NCBI GenBank assembly: GCA_963975425.1
Contig: CAXBGS010000007.1
Location: 248,001 to 312,000, forward strand
Source: CAXBGS01 sp963975425
Lineage (GTDB): Bacteria; Planctomycetota; Planctomycetia; Pirellulales; Pirellulaceae
Reading direction: 5' to 3'
Length of the DNA: 64,000 nt
Of this stretch, positions 1-6,642 are shown piece after piece. A program made the translations under genes and the position numbers. The notes under the pieces are model-generated. The model ran no database searches. It worked only from the letters and a program-made list of their open reading frames with translations, and had not been told where the DNA came from. Position 1 is the stretch's first letter. Every line of letters starts with the position of its first letter.

Positions 1-165
1 CGTGGGAATGACGCCGTAGAGCATCAGGATGATCCCGCCGCTCACGCCCCACCATGCAGGCTTGTGTTCACGTAGTGATTGCCAGACGAGCCAGCCGCCA
101 CCGATCTCGCACAGTCCTGCGAGTACGAAAAGAACCAGCGAGCGGACTAAAGCCATTGTTGTCAT
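1..165 (-). CDS. YnfA/UPF0060-like small membrane protein (partial)
   Basis: The frame starts at an ATG whose complement is at 163-165 and runs off the left edge, so only the first 55 codons are visible. The translation has a hydrophobic first helix (ALVRSLVLFVLAGLCEIGGG), then WLVWQSLREHKPAWWG, then a second helix ending LYGVIPT. This helix, CEIGG-x-x-x-W, WWG and LYG-x-x-P order matches the YnfA (UPF0060) family of four-helix inner-membrane proteins of about 108 residues, related to small drug-resistance transporters and found beside metal-resistance genes. A second in-frame ATG lies nine bases in. It is divergent from the mercury-type fusion gene, so the 166-397 gap holds both promoters. 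No Shine-Dalgarno is obvious. Confidence 0.75.
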   Translation of the reverse strand, partial: MTTMALVRSLVLFVLAGLCEIGGGWLVWQSLREHKPAWWGVSGGIILMLYGVIPT

Positions 166-309
166 GCGGTTTTCCCACCTTTGATGTATTGCGCGTTCGA
201 TTCAACTCAGGGGAAAGCTATGCAGAACGAAAATCTGGCTGTTTCAGCCGGATTGCACCGAAGTCAATTTGTCACGCGACAAGATCGAAAAAAGTCCCGC
301 CGATTCGCC

Positions 310-341
310 TTGACCTTGCACCAAGGTGCAACGTCGATAAT
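310..341 (+). promoter_or_regulatory. MerR-family operator/promoter
   Basis: A -35-like TTGACC (310-315) and a -10-like GATAAT (336-341) are 20 bp apart, longer than the 17 bp norm. Between them lies a perfect dyad, TTGCACC-AA-GGTGCAA (316-331). A long spacer with an internal dyad is the hallmark of promoters controlled by MerR-family activators. It faces the CopZ/MerT/MerP fusion. No merR gene is visible in the window, so the regulator is presumably left of the edge or elsewhere. Confidence 0.7.
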
Positions 342-397
342 AGATAAAGAATGACGAATCGACAAGAAGCGATCGGCACCCACAGTAAGGGACAAGA

Positions 398-1606
398 ATG
401 ACGAAAATTGAATCGACAACGGAAAAACGGCTGAACTGCCCTATCTGCGACAACAAAGCGAAACGAGTGAGTACGGTCACTCTTGGTGCTTTGCTCAGTG
501 ATGAGTTTGCCCAGCAGTTCAAGACGGATGAACAATCTTGCTCCGCTTCAGACGGCGAAGGCTGCACTTCAATTCAACGAGACACTGGCTGGCGATTCTG
601 TCACGCCACAGATTGCGACGTGGTGTATTTCTCGGAAGAACGTGACACGACTTTCAGGAAGTCACAACTCAAGGTTGCGGTGGGTGTCAAAGAAACGGCC
701 GGAGAGCGGCCTCTCTGCTACTGCTTCAAACACTCGGTGACGAGCATCAAAGACGAACTTCGCACAACAGGTAGCTGTTCAGTCCTTGACGATATTCGGT
801 CGAAGATGAAAGACCCCGGTTGCCGTTGCGAGACTGAGAATCCATCCGGCTCGTGTTGTTTAGGAAGCGTTGGAAAGGGAATCAAGATCGCTCAGGATGA
901 GTTAGCGATGAATGATATGGACATGAAAGCACCGCCGAATGCCCCAAAGCTGTCCGGCAATACGGGTGAGAAGATCGCCAAAGCCGGCACAGTTGTTTCG
1001 GCAATCATGGCTTCTGCCTGCTGTTGGTTGCCACTTCTGCTGTTGGCTGTGGGTGTCTCCGGGGCGGGAATCGCAGCAACGCTGGAAGAGTATCGACCCT
1101 ACTTCACGATCATCACGTTCGGCCTTCTTGGTGCTGCGTTCTACTACACATACCGCCCAAAGAAAACTGCTGAGGCCGCTGTAGGGCACGTTTGCTGTGC
1201 GGATGAAGCAGCGGTTGGAGAAGACTGCTGTGTACCAGCCATTGGTCGTTTCAACGTGATGGCAATGAACAAAGTCATGCTGTGGGGTGTGACCGTATTG
1301 GCCGTCGCTTTTCTGTTATTTCCAAATTACATCGAAGTGATTGTCGGCGGTGACGGGAAGTACGTGACGGAGAACATGAACCGGGCCGTCTTCAAAGTAG
1401 AAGGTATGACGTGCGAGGGCTGTTCTGCCATTCTTGCCGAGTCAGTTCGGAAAGTCCCGCGGATATTGGCTGTCGAAGTGGATTACAACAAAGCCGAAGC
1501 CGTTGTCGGAACCGAACTCTGTTGCCCAGTTCCGACCGATGAAGTCTTGGCCGCAATCACCGAAGCTGGCTTTCGTGGGCAAATCATTGAGCAAAGCGAA
1601 AACTGA
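398..1606 (+). CDS. CopZ N-terminal domain-MerT-MerP fusion, metal uptake/chaperone protein
   Basis: One continuous 402-residue frame joins three modules. Residues 1-155 resemble the N-terminal half of iron-sulfur CopZ chaperones: an N-terminal C14-x2-C17 pair, then C107-x-C109, 32 residues, C142-x-C144 and C153-C154, fitting a zinc site plus a BFD-like [2Fe-2S] cluster. Residues 185-315 are MerT-like, with a first helix carrying the vicinal C208-C209 (SACCWLP), a second helix, cytoplasmic C266-C267 and C277-C278 pairs and a third helix. Residues 330-395 are a MerP-like HMA domain with GMTCEGC (C339, C342) and a further C375-C376. MerTP proteins carry Hg(II) across the inner membrane; the added front domain suggests electron or metal delivery on the cytoplasmic side. 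Met171 or Met174 would be the natural start of a plain MerTP, so the fusion point is near 170. No mercuric reductase is in the window. Confidence 0.8.
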   Translation: MTKIESTTEKRLNCPICDNKAKRVSTVTLGALLSDEFAQQFKTDEQSCSASDGEGCTSIQRDTGWRFCHATDCDVVYFSEERDTTFRKSQLKVAVGVKETAGERPLCYCFKHSVTSIKDELRTTGSCSVLDDIRSKMKDPGCRCETENPSGSCCLGSVGKGIKIAQDELAMNDMDMKAPPNAPKLSGNTGEKIAKAGTVVSAIMASACCWLPLLLLAVGVSGAGIAATLEEYRPYFTIITFGLLGAAFYYTYRPKKTAEAAVGHVCCADEAAVGEDCCVPAIGRFNVMAMNKVMLWGVTVLAVAFLLFPNYIEVIVGGDGKYVTENMNRAVFKVEGMTCEGCSAILAESVRKVPRILAVEVDYNKAEAVVGTELCCPVPTDEVLAAITEAGFRGQIIEQSEN

Positions 1607-1668
1607 GTGTCGTGCTGACACGGTCGCGGGTTGAACACGCGACGACTTCCACCGTAAGGGAGACCAAA

Positions 1669-1764
1669 ATCTGGGCAGTTCTAAACGGCGTGGCAGCGAT
1701 GAGTTTTAGTAGTGTGTCGGTGATTGCGAATGCGTTGAGATTGCCGGCCGCGAAACTTACCTGA
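1669..1764 (+). pseudogene. 3' relic of a copper P1B-type ATPase (copA-like)
   Basis: Codons 1669-1761 followed by TGA read IWAVLNGVAAMSFSSVSVIA then NALRLPAAKLT. The core GVAAMSFSSVSVIANALRL is the last transmembrane helix and C-terminal end typical of CopA-type Cu ATPases (AAMxxSSVSVxxNALRLR). Only this tail is left; upstream codons in the frame (VEHATTSTVRETK) do not look like an ATPase. I infer that most of a copA gene was deleted between the mer-type fusion and the copper operon. The short length limits certainty. Confidence 0.65.
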
Positions 1765-1903
1765 CCCTTGACGCAGAGTCCGTCGAATAACTTGGTCAGT
1801 GCAATCGTGAATTCTGAACACCTTCTACCACCATGCAAAGCTTACCTAATCGTAACAAGTGGAACGAAAAACGATCCCACGACGAGTGCGATCAGCCGAG
1901 GCT

Positions 1904-1920
1904 ATACCCGGCATGGGTAT
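1904..1920. promoter_or_regulatory. CsoR-like operator in front of the copper operon
   Basis: ATACCC-GGCAT-GGGTAT is a perfect 6-5-6 inverted repeat. TACCC...GGGTA dyads are typical of CsoR operators. It lies 51 bp before the TolC start at 1972, and a CsoR is encoded three genes on, so autoregulation of the operon is likely. Related sites occur at 17192-17208 and 19617-19633. The rest of 1607-1971 holds only the ATPase relic. Confidence 0.65.
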
Positions 1921-1971
1921 GTTGCCGAAGGTTGGAATACGACTCGGCATCATTCCAGGGATTCGGAATCA

Positions 1972-3426
1972 ATGAAACGGAAACTACTTCAGTGGTTGAT
2001 CGCAGTGACGGCGACGACGACTTTCCAAACGGCGGTTGCTCAGGACGCCTCGATGGGGCAAATGATGAGCATGGATCGAACGATGTCGCAGTCACTCGGC
2101 GGTGCCGATGACCAGGTTCTACCCGAGAGCGACTTGCCGCCATTGCCGGACATACCGAGTGGGTTTGCTGATTTCGATACCACGTATGACTACGCGGACA
2201 ACGCAACGGTCGAAACTCATACGCTCGAAACTGTCTTGGCCCTGGCGGCCGGCAATAACCCAACTATCCAGCAAGCGAGATTGCACGTCTCGGCGGAAAC
2301 TTCCAAAGCGTTGCAGGCAGGACTGTATCCCAATCCCGTCTTGATGTACGTCGGCGAAAAGATTGGTAGCGACGGAAGTGCCGGGGAGTTTCAGGGATTC
2401 GAGGTTTCTCAGCGTTTCGTAACGGCCGGCAAACTGCAACTGAGTCGATTGAAATACCGCCAACGCGCGCATGTTGCCGAACACCTCGCGATTGCCCAGA
2501 CGTACCGCGTCACGAATGCCGTCGAAGTCCAGTTCATGGAGGCACTGGCGGCTTCGATGCGACTCGAACTCCAGCAAGAAATTGAGAAGACGGCCGAAGA
2601 CGGTGCGGTAACGACCCGTGAACAATACAACCAAGGCCAAGCCAATTTGACCGCAGTTCGACGCGCCAACGTCATGCTGCAGAAGCAACGTTTGGAACGC
2701 CTGGCGACTGAGAACGAGTATCGCGATGCGTTGCGGCGACTGTCCGCCATCGTCGGCGTACCGCTTTCCATTGGCCCGACCGAGGGTGAGTTGCGTCCGA
2801 GCAATGCACTGGAGTCATTCGATACGGTTCTCGCTCGGCTGATTGCGGAGAGTCCCGAAGTGTTGGCCGCACGTGCAAAATTGCGAGTGGACCAAACGAC
2901 CGTCCGTCGAGAGCAAGTGGAGTGGATTCCTGACGTCACCGTCCAGGGTGGGCCGGGCTACAATTTCAGCAATGGCGACGACGTTTACAACGCGGGCGTC
3001 CAAATTGAGCTGCCGATTTACGATCGAAACCAGGGAACGATTCGTCAAGCCTGTCAAGACTTGCGACGTCAGCAATTCGAGATTCAGCGATTGGAACTGC
3101 ATTTGAAAGAACATTTGGCAGCCGCCTATCGGACCTACGCTACCGCTTTGCAACACGCCACGGAGTACGATCGCGTGGTGATCCCTGAATTGCGAGCGGC
3201 GTATCGACAGTTGCTTGTCAGCTACAAGGAAAACCGGATTGCGTGGCCGGAAGTACTGGAGGGCCAGCGTGACTATTTCCAAGCCAGAATGGACCAGATT
3301 GATCAGTTCAAACACGTTCGCCAACAGGAGACGATGATCAATGGTTTCCTACTCGACGGTGGTCTGATGGCTGCCGAAGGCCCAGTTCCGCCAGGACATA
3401 TTGATGCGGTTCCGAAGCCGAGGTAG
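1972..3426 (+). CDS. TolC-family outer membrane efflux protein
   Basis: The 484-residue protein starts at an ATG giving a good signal peptide (MKRKLLQWLIAVTATTTFQTAVAQ). An open frame extends 68 codons further upstream, but it would run through the CsoR-like operator and spoil the signal peptide, so I reject that start. A Met-rich stretch (MGQMMSMDRTM) follows the cleavage site. The rest is two OEP repeats: long helices rich in Ala, Gln and Arg, LALAAGNNPTIQQARL in the first and VLARLIAESPEVLAARAKL in the second, with strand segments such as GVQIELPIYDRNQGTI. It should form the trimeric outer-membrane channel of a metal pump. It is the first gene of the oxidase/csoR operon; no pump gene is in that operon, so it may serve a pump elsewhere in the region. 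Confidence 0.85.
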   Translation: MKRKLLQWLIAVTATTTFQTAVAQDASMGQMMSMDRTMSQSLGGADDQVLPESDLPPLPDIPSGFADFDTTYDYADNATVETHTLETVLALAAGNNPTIQQARLHVSAETSKALQAGLYPNPVLMYVGEKIGSDGSAGEFQGFEVSQRFVTAGKLQLSRLKYRQRAHVAEHLAIAQTYRVTNAVEVQFMEALAASMRLELQQEIEKTAEDGAVTTREQYNQGQANLTAVRRANVMLQKQRLERLATENEYRDALRRLSAIVGVPLSIGPTEGELRPSNALESFDTVLARLIAESPEVLAARAKLRVDQTTVRREQVEWIPDVTVQGGPGYNFSNGDDVYNAGVQIELPIYDRNQGTIRQACQDLRRQQFEIQRLELHLKEHLAAAYRTYATALQHATEYDRVVIPELRAAYRQLLVSYKENRIAWPEVLEGQRDYFQARMDQIDQFKHVRQQETMINGFLLDGGLMAAEGPVPPGHIDAVPKPR

Positions 3427-3429
3427 TGA

Positions 3430-3545
3430 TGTGGGGGAGTCTGGGAGCGGGGGAGCGGGGGAGCGAGGGAGAAAGCACTCGATCGCGACATAAATCTCCC
3501 TGACTCCCTGACTCCCTGACTCCCTGACTCCCAATCTCCCCGCCC
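3430..3545. repeat. Heptamer-type intergenic repeat element
   Basis: The gap between TolC and the oxidase is filled by runs of GGGGGAGC/GGGGAGTC on the left arm and four tandem CTGACTCCC units on the right arm. The arms are roughly complementary, so the transcript could fold into a long G/C hairpin inside the operon. The same kind of element, with different words, recurs between many genes of this window. Confidence 0.75.
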
Positions 3546-3590
3546 TGATTTGTTTTCACAGAAGTTCAGAAACTGAAACGAAGAAGAATA

Positions 3591-5108
3591 ATGTCAAACA
3601 CCGAAGACCGCCGACGTTTCTTGACCGCCGGATCACTGGCTGCTGCGACGGGAGTCGTGGGGAATTTGCTTGGTAGAAACGCACAGGCCCAACAACCGAT
3701 GCCGATGGACATGAAGGGGATGTCCTCGCACCAGCACGGCGAGCACGCGCCGCCTCAGATGCCAGCCGACTCGGAAGTCCAGGCCGAATACGACGGGTTC
3801 TCTCGATTCAAGCCGTCCCGCGGCAACGACCCCAACAGCGACTATTACCTTGGCAAGTTGATGCCGGGGTTTCGACCGACCGCAGACGGTCCGGCTCCCT
3901 TTGAAGCTCCAGACTTGAACAAGCTTCCCTACAAGATGGTAGGCGGAGTGAAGGAATTTCAACTCGTCCCGATGGCGGTCAAACGAGAATTCCTACCCGG
4001 CTATGAGATGAACGTGTACGGTTACAACGGCAGCATGCCGGGGCCGACAATCGAAGTCACGCAAGGAGATCGTGTTCGGTTCGTTGTAACCAACGAGCTG
4101 CCCGAAGACACGTATGTGCATTGGCACGGTTTTGAACTACCGATTCAGTGGGATGGTGCATCGGAGTTGACTCAAGAGCCGATTAAGCCTGGTGAGACAT
4201 TTGTGTACGAGTTCGACGTTCACGAAGAAGGCACATTTTTCTACCACTCGCACGTGCCGATGCAGGAAGCGTTTGGAATGGTGGGCTGGTTCATCGTCCA
4301 TCCTAAAAAAGTCTTTGATCCGCCGGTGGACCGCGACTTTGGATTGATCTTTCAAAACTTCTTCATCGACAGTTCGCAGAATATCGCCGACAGTTGGAAG
4401 ATGGATTGGAACTGGCACACGATCAATGGTCGGAGCGGTCCTTACACGACACCGTTGGTTGTCAAACATGGCGAGCGAGTGCGAGTTCGGATCATGAATT
4501 TTGCACCGATGCAACATCATCCGATCCATCTTCACGGTCACACATTTTGGCTAACTGGTCGCGAAGGTGCCCGCACGCCGCATTCTGCTTGGATTCCTCG
4601 CAACACCGAACTAATCGGCATTGCACAAGCGACCGACTTTGAGTTCATCGCCAATAACCCTGGCGACTGGATGTTCCATTGCCACATGGTCCATCACATG
4701 ATGAACCACATGACCGAGCAAGTCGGGCCGCGAATGCGAAAGAACGCCTCGGTGGATCAGTACCTCGCCAATCTTGATTCCAGGCCCGCGGTTGATTCGA
4801 CTCGGCAAGACCCTGGCTTCGGGACACCGGGTTACCCGCAAGAGATGAAGGGCATGAACATGTCCGACGCGATGATGAAGAAGATCGGCTCGCGGCGTGA
4901 GATGATGGGTATGCGTCCGATGGCCGAAATGGCTGTCATGGGACTGATGACAACGCTGCGAGTGATGCCCGAGGATTTGTACCACAAGGTGATGGAGACG
5001 GACGAGCCTGTGGAAACAGGGGAGGTCTTTACCGAGATCGTGAGGCGATTCGGAGACATCTCCAAGTACAATCCCGGCAAGAAAATGATGCATGGCATGA
5101 AGATGTAG
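3591..5108 (+). CDS. Tat-exported multicopper oxidase (CopA/CueO-type)
   Basis: A 505-residue copper oxidase. The N-terminus has a twin-arginine signal (DRRRFLTAG at 6-14, cleavage near AQAQ at 31-34), so it is folded with its copper in the cytoplasm and exported. All four copper-binding stretches are present: HWHG at 177-180, HSH at 219-221, HPIHLHGH at 310-317 and HCHMVHHMMNHM at 363-374, with the type 1 cysteine at 364. A Met/His-rich segment precedes the first domain (PMPMDMKGMSSHQHGEH) and a Met-rich tail (KGMNMSDAMMKK, GKKMMHGMKM) ends it, as in oxidases that take Cu(I). Likely role: oxidation of periplasmic Cu(I) to Cu(II). It lies between TolC and csoR and is probably induced by copper through the site at 1904-1920. 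Confidence 0.9.
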   Translation: MSNTEDRRRFLTAGSLAAATGVVGNLLGRNAQAQQPMPMDMKGMSSHQHGEHAPPQMPADSEVQAEYDGFSRFKPSRGNDPNSDYYLGKLMPGFRPTADGPAPFEAPDLNKLPYKMVGGVKEFQLVPMAVKREFLPGYEMNVYGYNGSMPGPTIEVTQGDRVRFVVTNELPEDTYVHWHGFELPIQWDGASELTQEPIKPGETFVYEFDVHEEGTFFYHSHVPMQEAFGMVGWFIVHPKKVFDPPVDRDFGLIFQNFFIDSSQNIADSWKMDWNWHTINGRSGPYTTPLVVKHGERVRVRIMNFAPMQHHPIHLHGHTFWLTGREGARTPHSAWIPRNTELIGIAQATDFEFIANNPGDWMFHCHMVHHMMNHMTEQVGPRMRKNASVDQYLANLDSRPAVDSTRQDPGFGTPGYPQEMKGMNMSDAMMKKIGSRREMMGMRPMAEMAVMGLMTTLRVMPEDLYHKVMETDEPVETGEVFTEIVRRFGDISKYNPGKKMMHGMKM

Positions 5109-5182
5109 CGGACTAACCGCGACGACGCTTAGAGGGTAAAATCGGCGATCCTGCAAAATCTGCCTATCCAAAGTTCTCACGA

Positions 5183-5461
5183 ATGCTCTCAGACGACGAG
5201 AAAAAGAAGCTCAACAACCGACTTCGACGTGTCATGGGACAAGTCGAAGCTGTTGGTCGTATGATCGAGGATGAGGAATACTGCGTCGATATCCTGATGC
5301 AGTTGTCTGCCGCGACCGGAGCATTGAATAAGGTCGGCCAGATCGTCCTGGAGCAGCACATCCAAACATGCGTCAGCGATGCGATCAAAAGTGGCAGCGC
5401 CAAGGACCGTGACGAGAAGATCGAAGAGTTGATGAAGGTCTTTCGGAAGTATGGTGAGTGA
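5183..5461 (+). CDS. csoR: CsoR-family copper-sensing repressor
   Basis: The 92-residue all-helical DUF156 protein carries the Cu(I) signature C34, H59, C63 (x-C-x24-H-x3-C), which separates CsoR from RcnR or FrmR members. RLRRVMGQVEAVGRMIEDE is the typical N-terminal helix. Apo-CsoR represses, and Cu(I) binding releases DNA. It is the last gene of the copper operon, 74 bp behind the oxidase. It is the only recognised metal regulator encoded in the window. The stop codon overlaps the left arm of a long inverted repeat. Confidence 0.9.
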   Translation: MLSDDEKKKLNNRLRRVMGQVEAVGRMIEDEEYCVDILMQLSAATGALNKVGQIVLEQHIQTCVSDAIKSGSAKDRDEKIEELMKVFRKYGE

Positions 5462-5563
5462 GGGAGCTGGGAGTGAGGGAGTCGGGAGTGAGGGAGTCGG
5501 GAGTGACCGAGCGATGCATTCTGATCAGCTCCCAGCTCCCAGCTCCCTCACTCCCAATCTTTT
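5456..5563 (+). terminator. Long-stem hairpin with T-run behind csoR
   Basis: The 18-base left arm at 5456-5473 (starting in the csoR stop region, GAGTGAGGGAGC...) is perfectly complementary to 5536-5553, with a repeat-rich loop and a CTTTTTCT run at about 5559-5566. It is built of the same GGGAGTC/CTCCCAG heptamer words as other intergenic elements here. It would end the tolC-oxidase-csoR transcript. Confidence 0.6.
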
Positions 5564-5663
5564 TCTGCAAAGTCGTGAAGAAACGTCGGGGCCGTGCATC
5601 CAAAGAGCATCAAAGAAGAGATTCCTAGTGCGAATCTTTTGAATGTTCTTGGAAATGCCTGTC

Positions 5664-6044
5664 ATGAACCGCCGCCACACCAACTCTGCCGCTCGATTAT
5701 TTGCTGCTTTTGTAGTGATCGCGGTGCTGTTGGCATCTTCGCCGGGGGCTTGGGCAGGGTCACATCCCGCCAAACCTTGCCCTCATCTGTGCTGCCAGTC
5801 GCAGCCGGTCGGGCACAGTTGCTGTGACGGCGAGCCATCGCACGAATGCCCTGCAATGGCATCCTGCGACACGAAGGTTTGGCTGCCGCCGCGAACGTCT
5901 AGCGACGATCTGACGCCTCGCGGTTTGAATCGCAGCGACTTTTCGCGGATCACTTGGAAGAACGACTCGGTCTCTCTCGGCCGGCCGGTTTCGATTGTCC
6001 GCTCCAACTCCCTGGTGGATTGGAACGTTCGTCTTCAGATTTAG
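5664..6044 (+). CDS. Secreted Cys-rich protein, member of the tail family
   Basis: No known domain recognised. The 126-residue product has a signal peptide (MNRRHTNSAARLFAAFVVIA... cleaved near AWAG) and a Cys/His-rich block, CPHLCCQSQPVGHSCC then HECPAMASC. The remaining 70 residues are Cys-free and end RLQI. It matches in layout the other Cys-rich secreted proteins at 16619, 28751, 42651, 45328, 53780 and 60316, though its tail is the most divergent. An alternative ATG lies at 5643; I prefer 5664 for the signal peptide. It follows the copper operon terminator, so it probably has its own promoter, perhaps together with the next gene. Likely a periplasmic or surface metal-binding protein; function inferred only from composition and context. 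Confidence 0.6.
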   Translation: MNRRHTNSAARLFAAFVVIAVLLASSPGAWAGSHPAKPCPHLCCQSQPVGHSCCDGEPSHECPAMASCDTKVWLPPRTSSDDLTPRGLNRSDFSRITWKNDSVSLGRPVSIVRSNSLVDWNVRLQI

Positions 6045-6159
6045 CGGTTGATTCTGCTTCAATTTGCGAAGCCAGACCCAATCCAGAAATGAAGATGTAT
6101 CTGTTTCCCAATCGGTGCATGTCGATGTCGGCTGCGCCATCAATCCTGGAGTTTCCAAA

Positions 6160-6567
6160 ATGTTAGCGACCGTATTCTCTGCTGTTTTGTTTGCCGTTTC
6201 GTTCGTCCCCAGCAACGTTGACGCCACCGCCTCGGCCGAACCGACGTGTTGTGCCAAGCATGCGTACTGCTGCACCCTTCACGCGGCATGCTGTGGCAAA
6301 CATGCTGAAGGCAAAGCGGCCACGGACGAAGTGTCGAGTACAACTTCTCAACCCACCTGCTGTGCCAAGCGTGCGTATTGCTGCTCGGTGAACGCACGAT
6401 GCTGCGGAAAGCATGCTGAAACGAAAGCCGCGACCGGCGATGTCGCCAGCGCCACAGGCCAACCGACCTGTTGTGCAAAGCGAGCGTACTGCTGCAGCGT
6501 TGGCGCTGCGTGCTGCGGCAAAGGATCGTCAAGTTCCACGGAAGTCGACTCTGCTGAACTCAGCTAA
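6160..6567 (+). CDS. Secreted triple-repeat Cys-rich (metallothionein-like) protein
   Basis: No known family recognised. The 135-residue protein starts at an ATG preceded by GGAG at good spacing; a longer TTG-started frame is unlikely. A signal peptide (to about residue 26) is followed by three copies of a 37-residue unit (111 bp): P-T-C-C-A-K-[HR]-A-Y-C-C-x4-C-C-G-K, Cys at 30/31, 37/38, 44/45; 67/68, 74/75, 81/82; 104/105, 111/112, 118/119. Each core has six Cys as three vicinal pairs spaced seven residues apart, and the linkers (KAATxxVxS) are also conserved. Eighteen Cys in about 90 residues suggests binding of soft metals such as Cu(I), Ag(I) or Hg(II), or disulfide clusters. It sits between the copper operon and a phosphatase gene, with a terminator behind it. 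Confidence 0.8.
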   Translation: MLATVFSAVLFAVSFVPSNVDATASAEPTCCAKHAYCCTLHAACCGKHAEGKAATDEVSSTTSQPTCCAKRAYCCSVNARCCGKHAETKAATGDVASATGQPTCCAKRAYCCSVGAACCGKGSSSSTEVDSAELS

Positions 6568-6595
6568 TCGCTTCTGATCCCGTTCGATCCCTGTC

Positions 6596-6634
6596 AGCCG
6601 GGCGAGCCTGAAAATTCGCCCGGCTTCTCTATTT
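6596..6634 (+). terminator. Intrinsic terminator
   Basis: AGCCGGGCGA (6596-6605) pairs perfectly with TCGCCCGGCT (6616-6625), ten-base loop, followed by TCTCTATTT. It ends the Cys-repeat gene and lies only 17 bases before the phosphatase start, so it may also attenuate read-through into that gene. Confidence 0.7.
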
Positions 6635-6642
6635 GAGGTGCC

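Noticed and set aside
1768..1971. N-terminal extension of the first TolC protein
   Set aside because: It would translate through the CsoR-like operator and hide a good signal peptide that begins at 1972.
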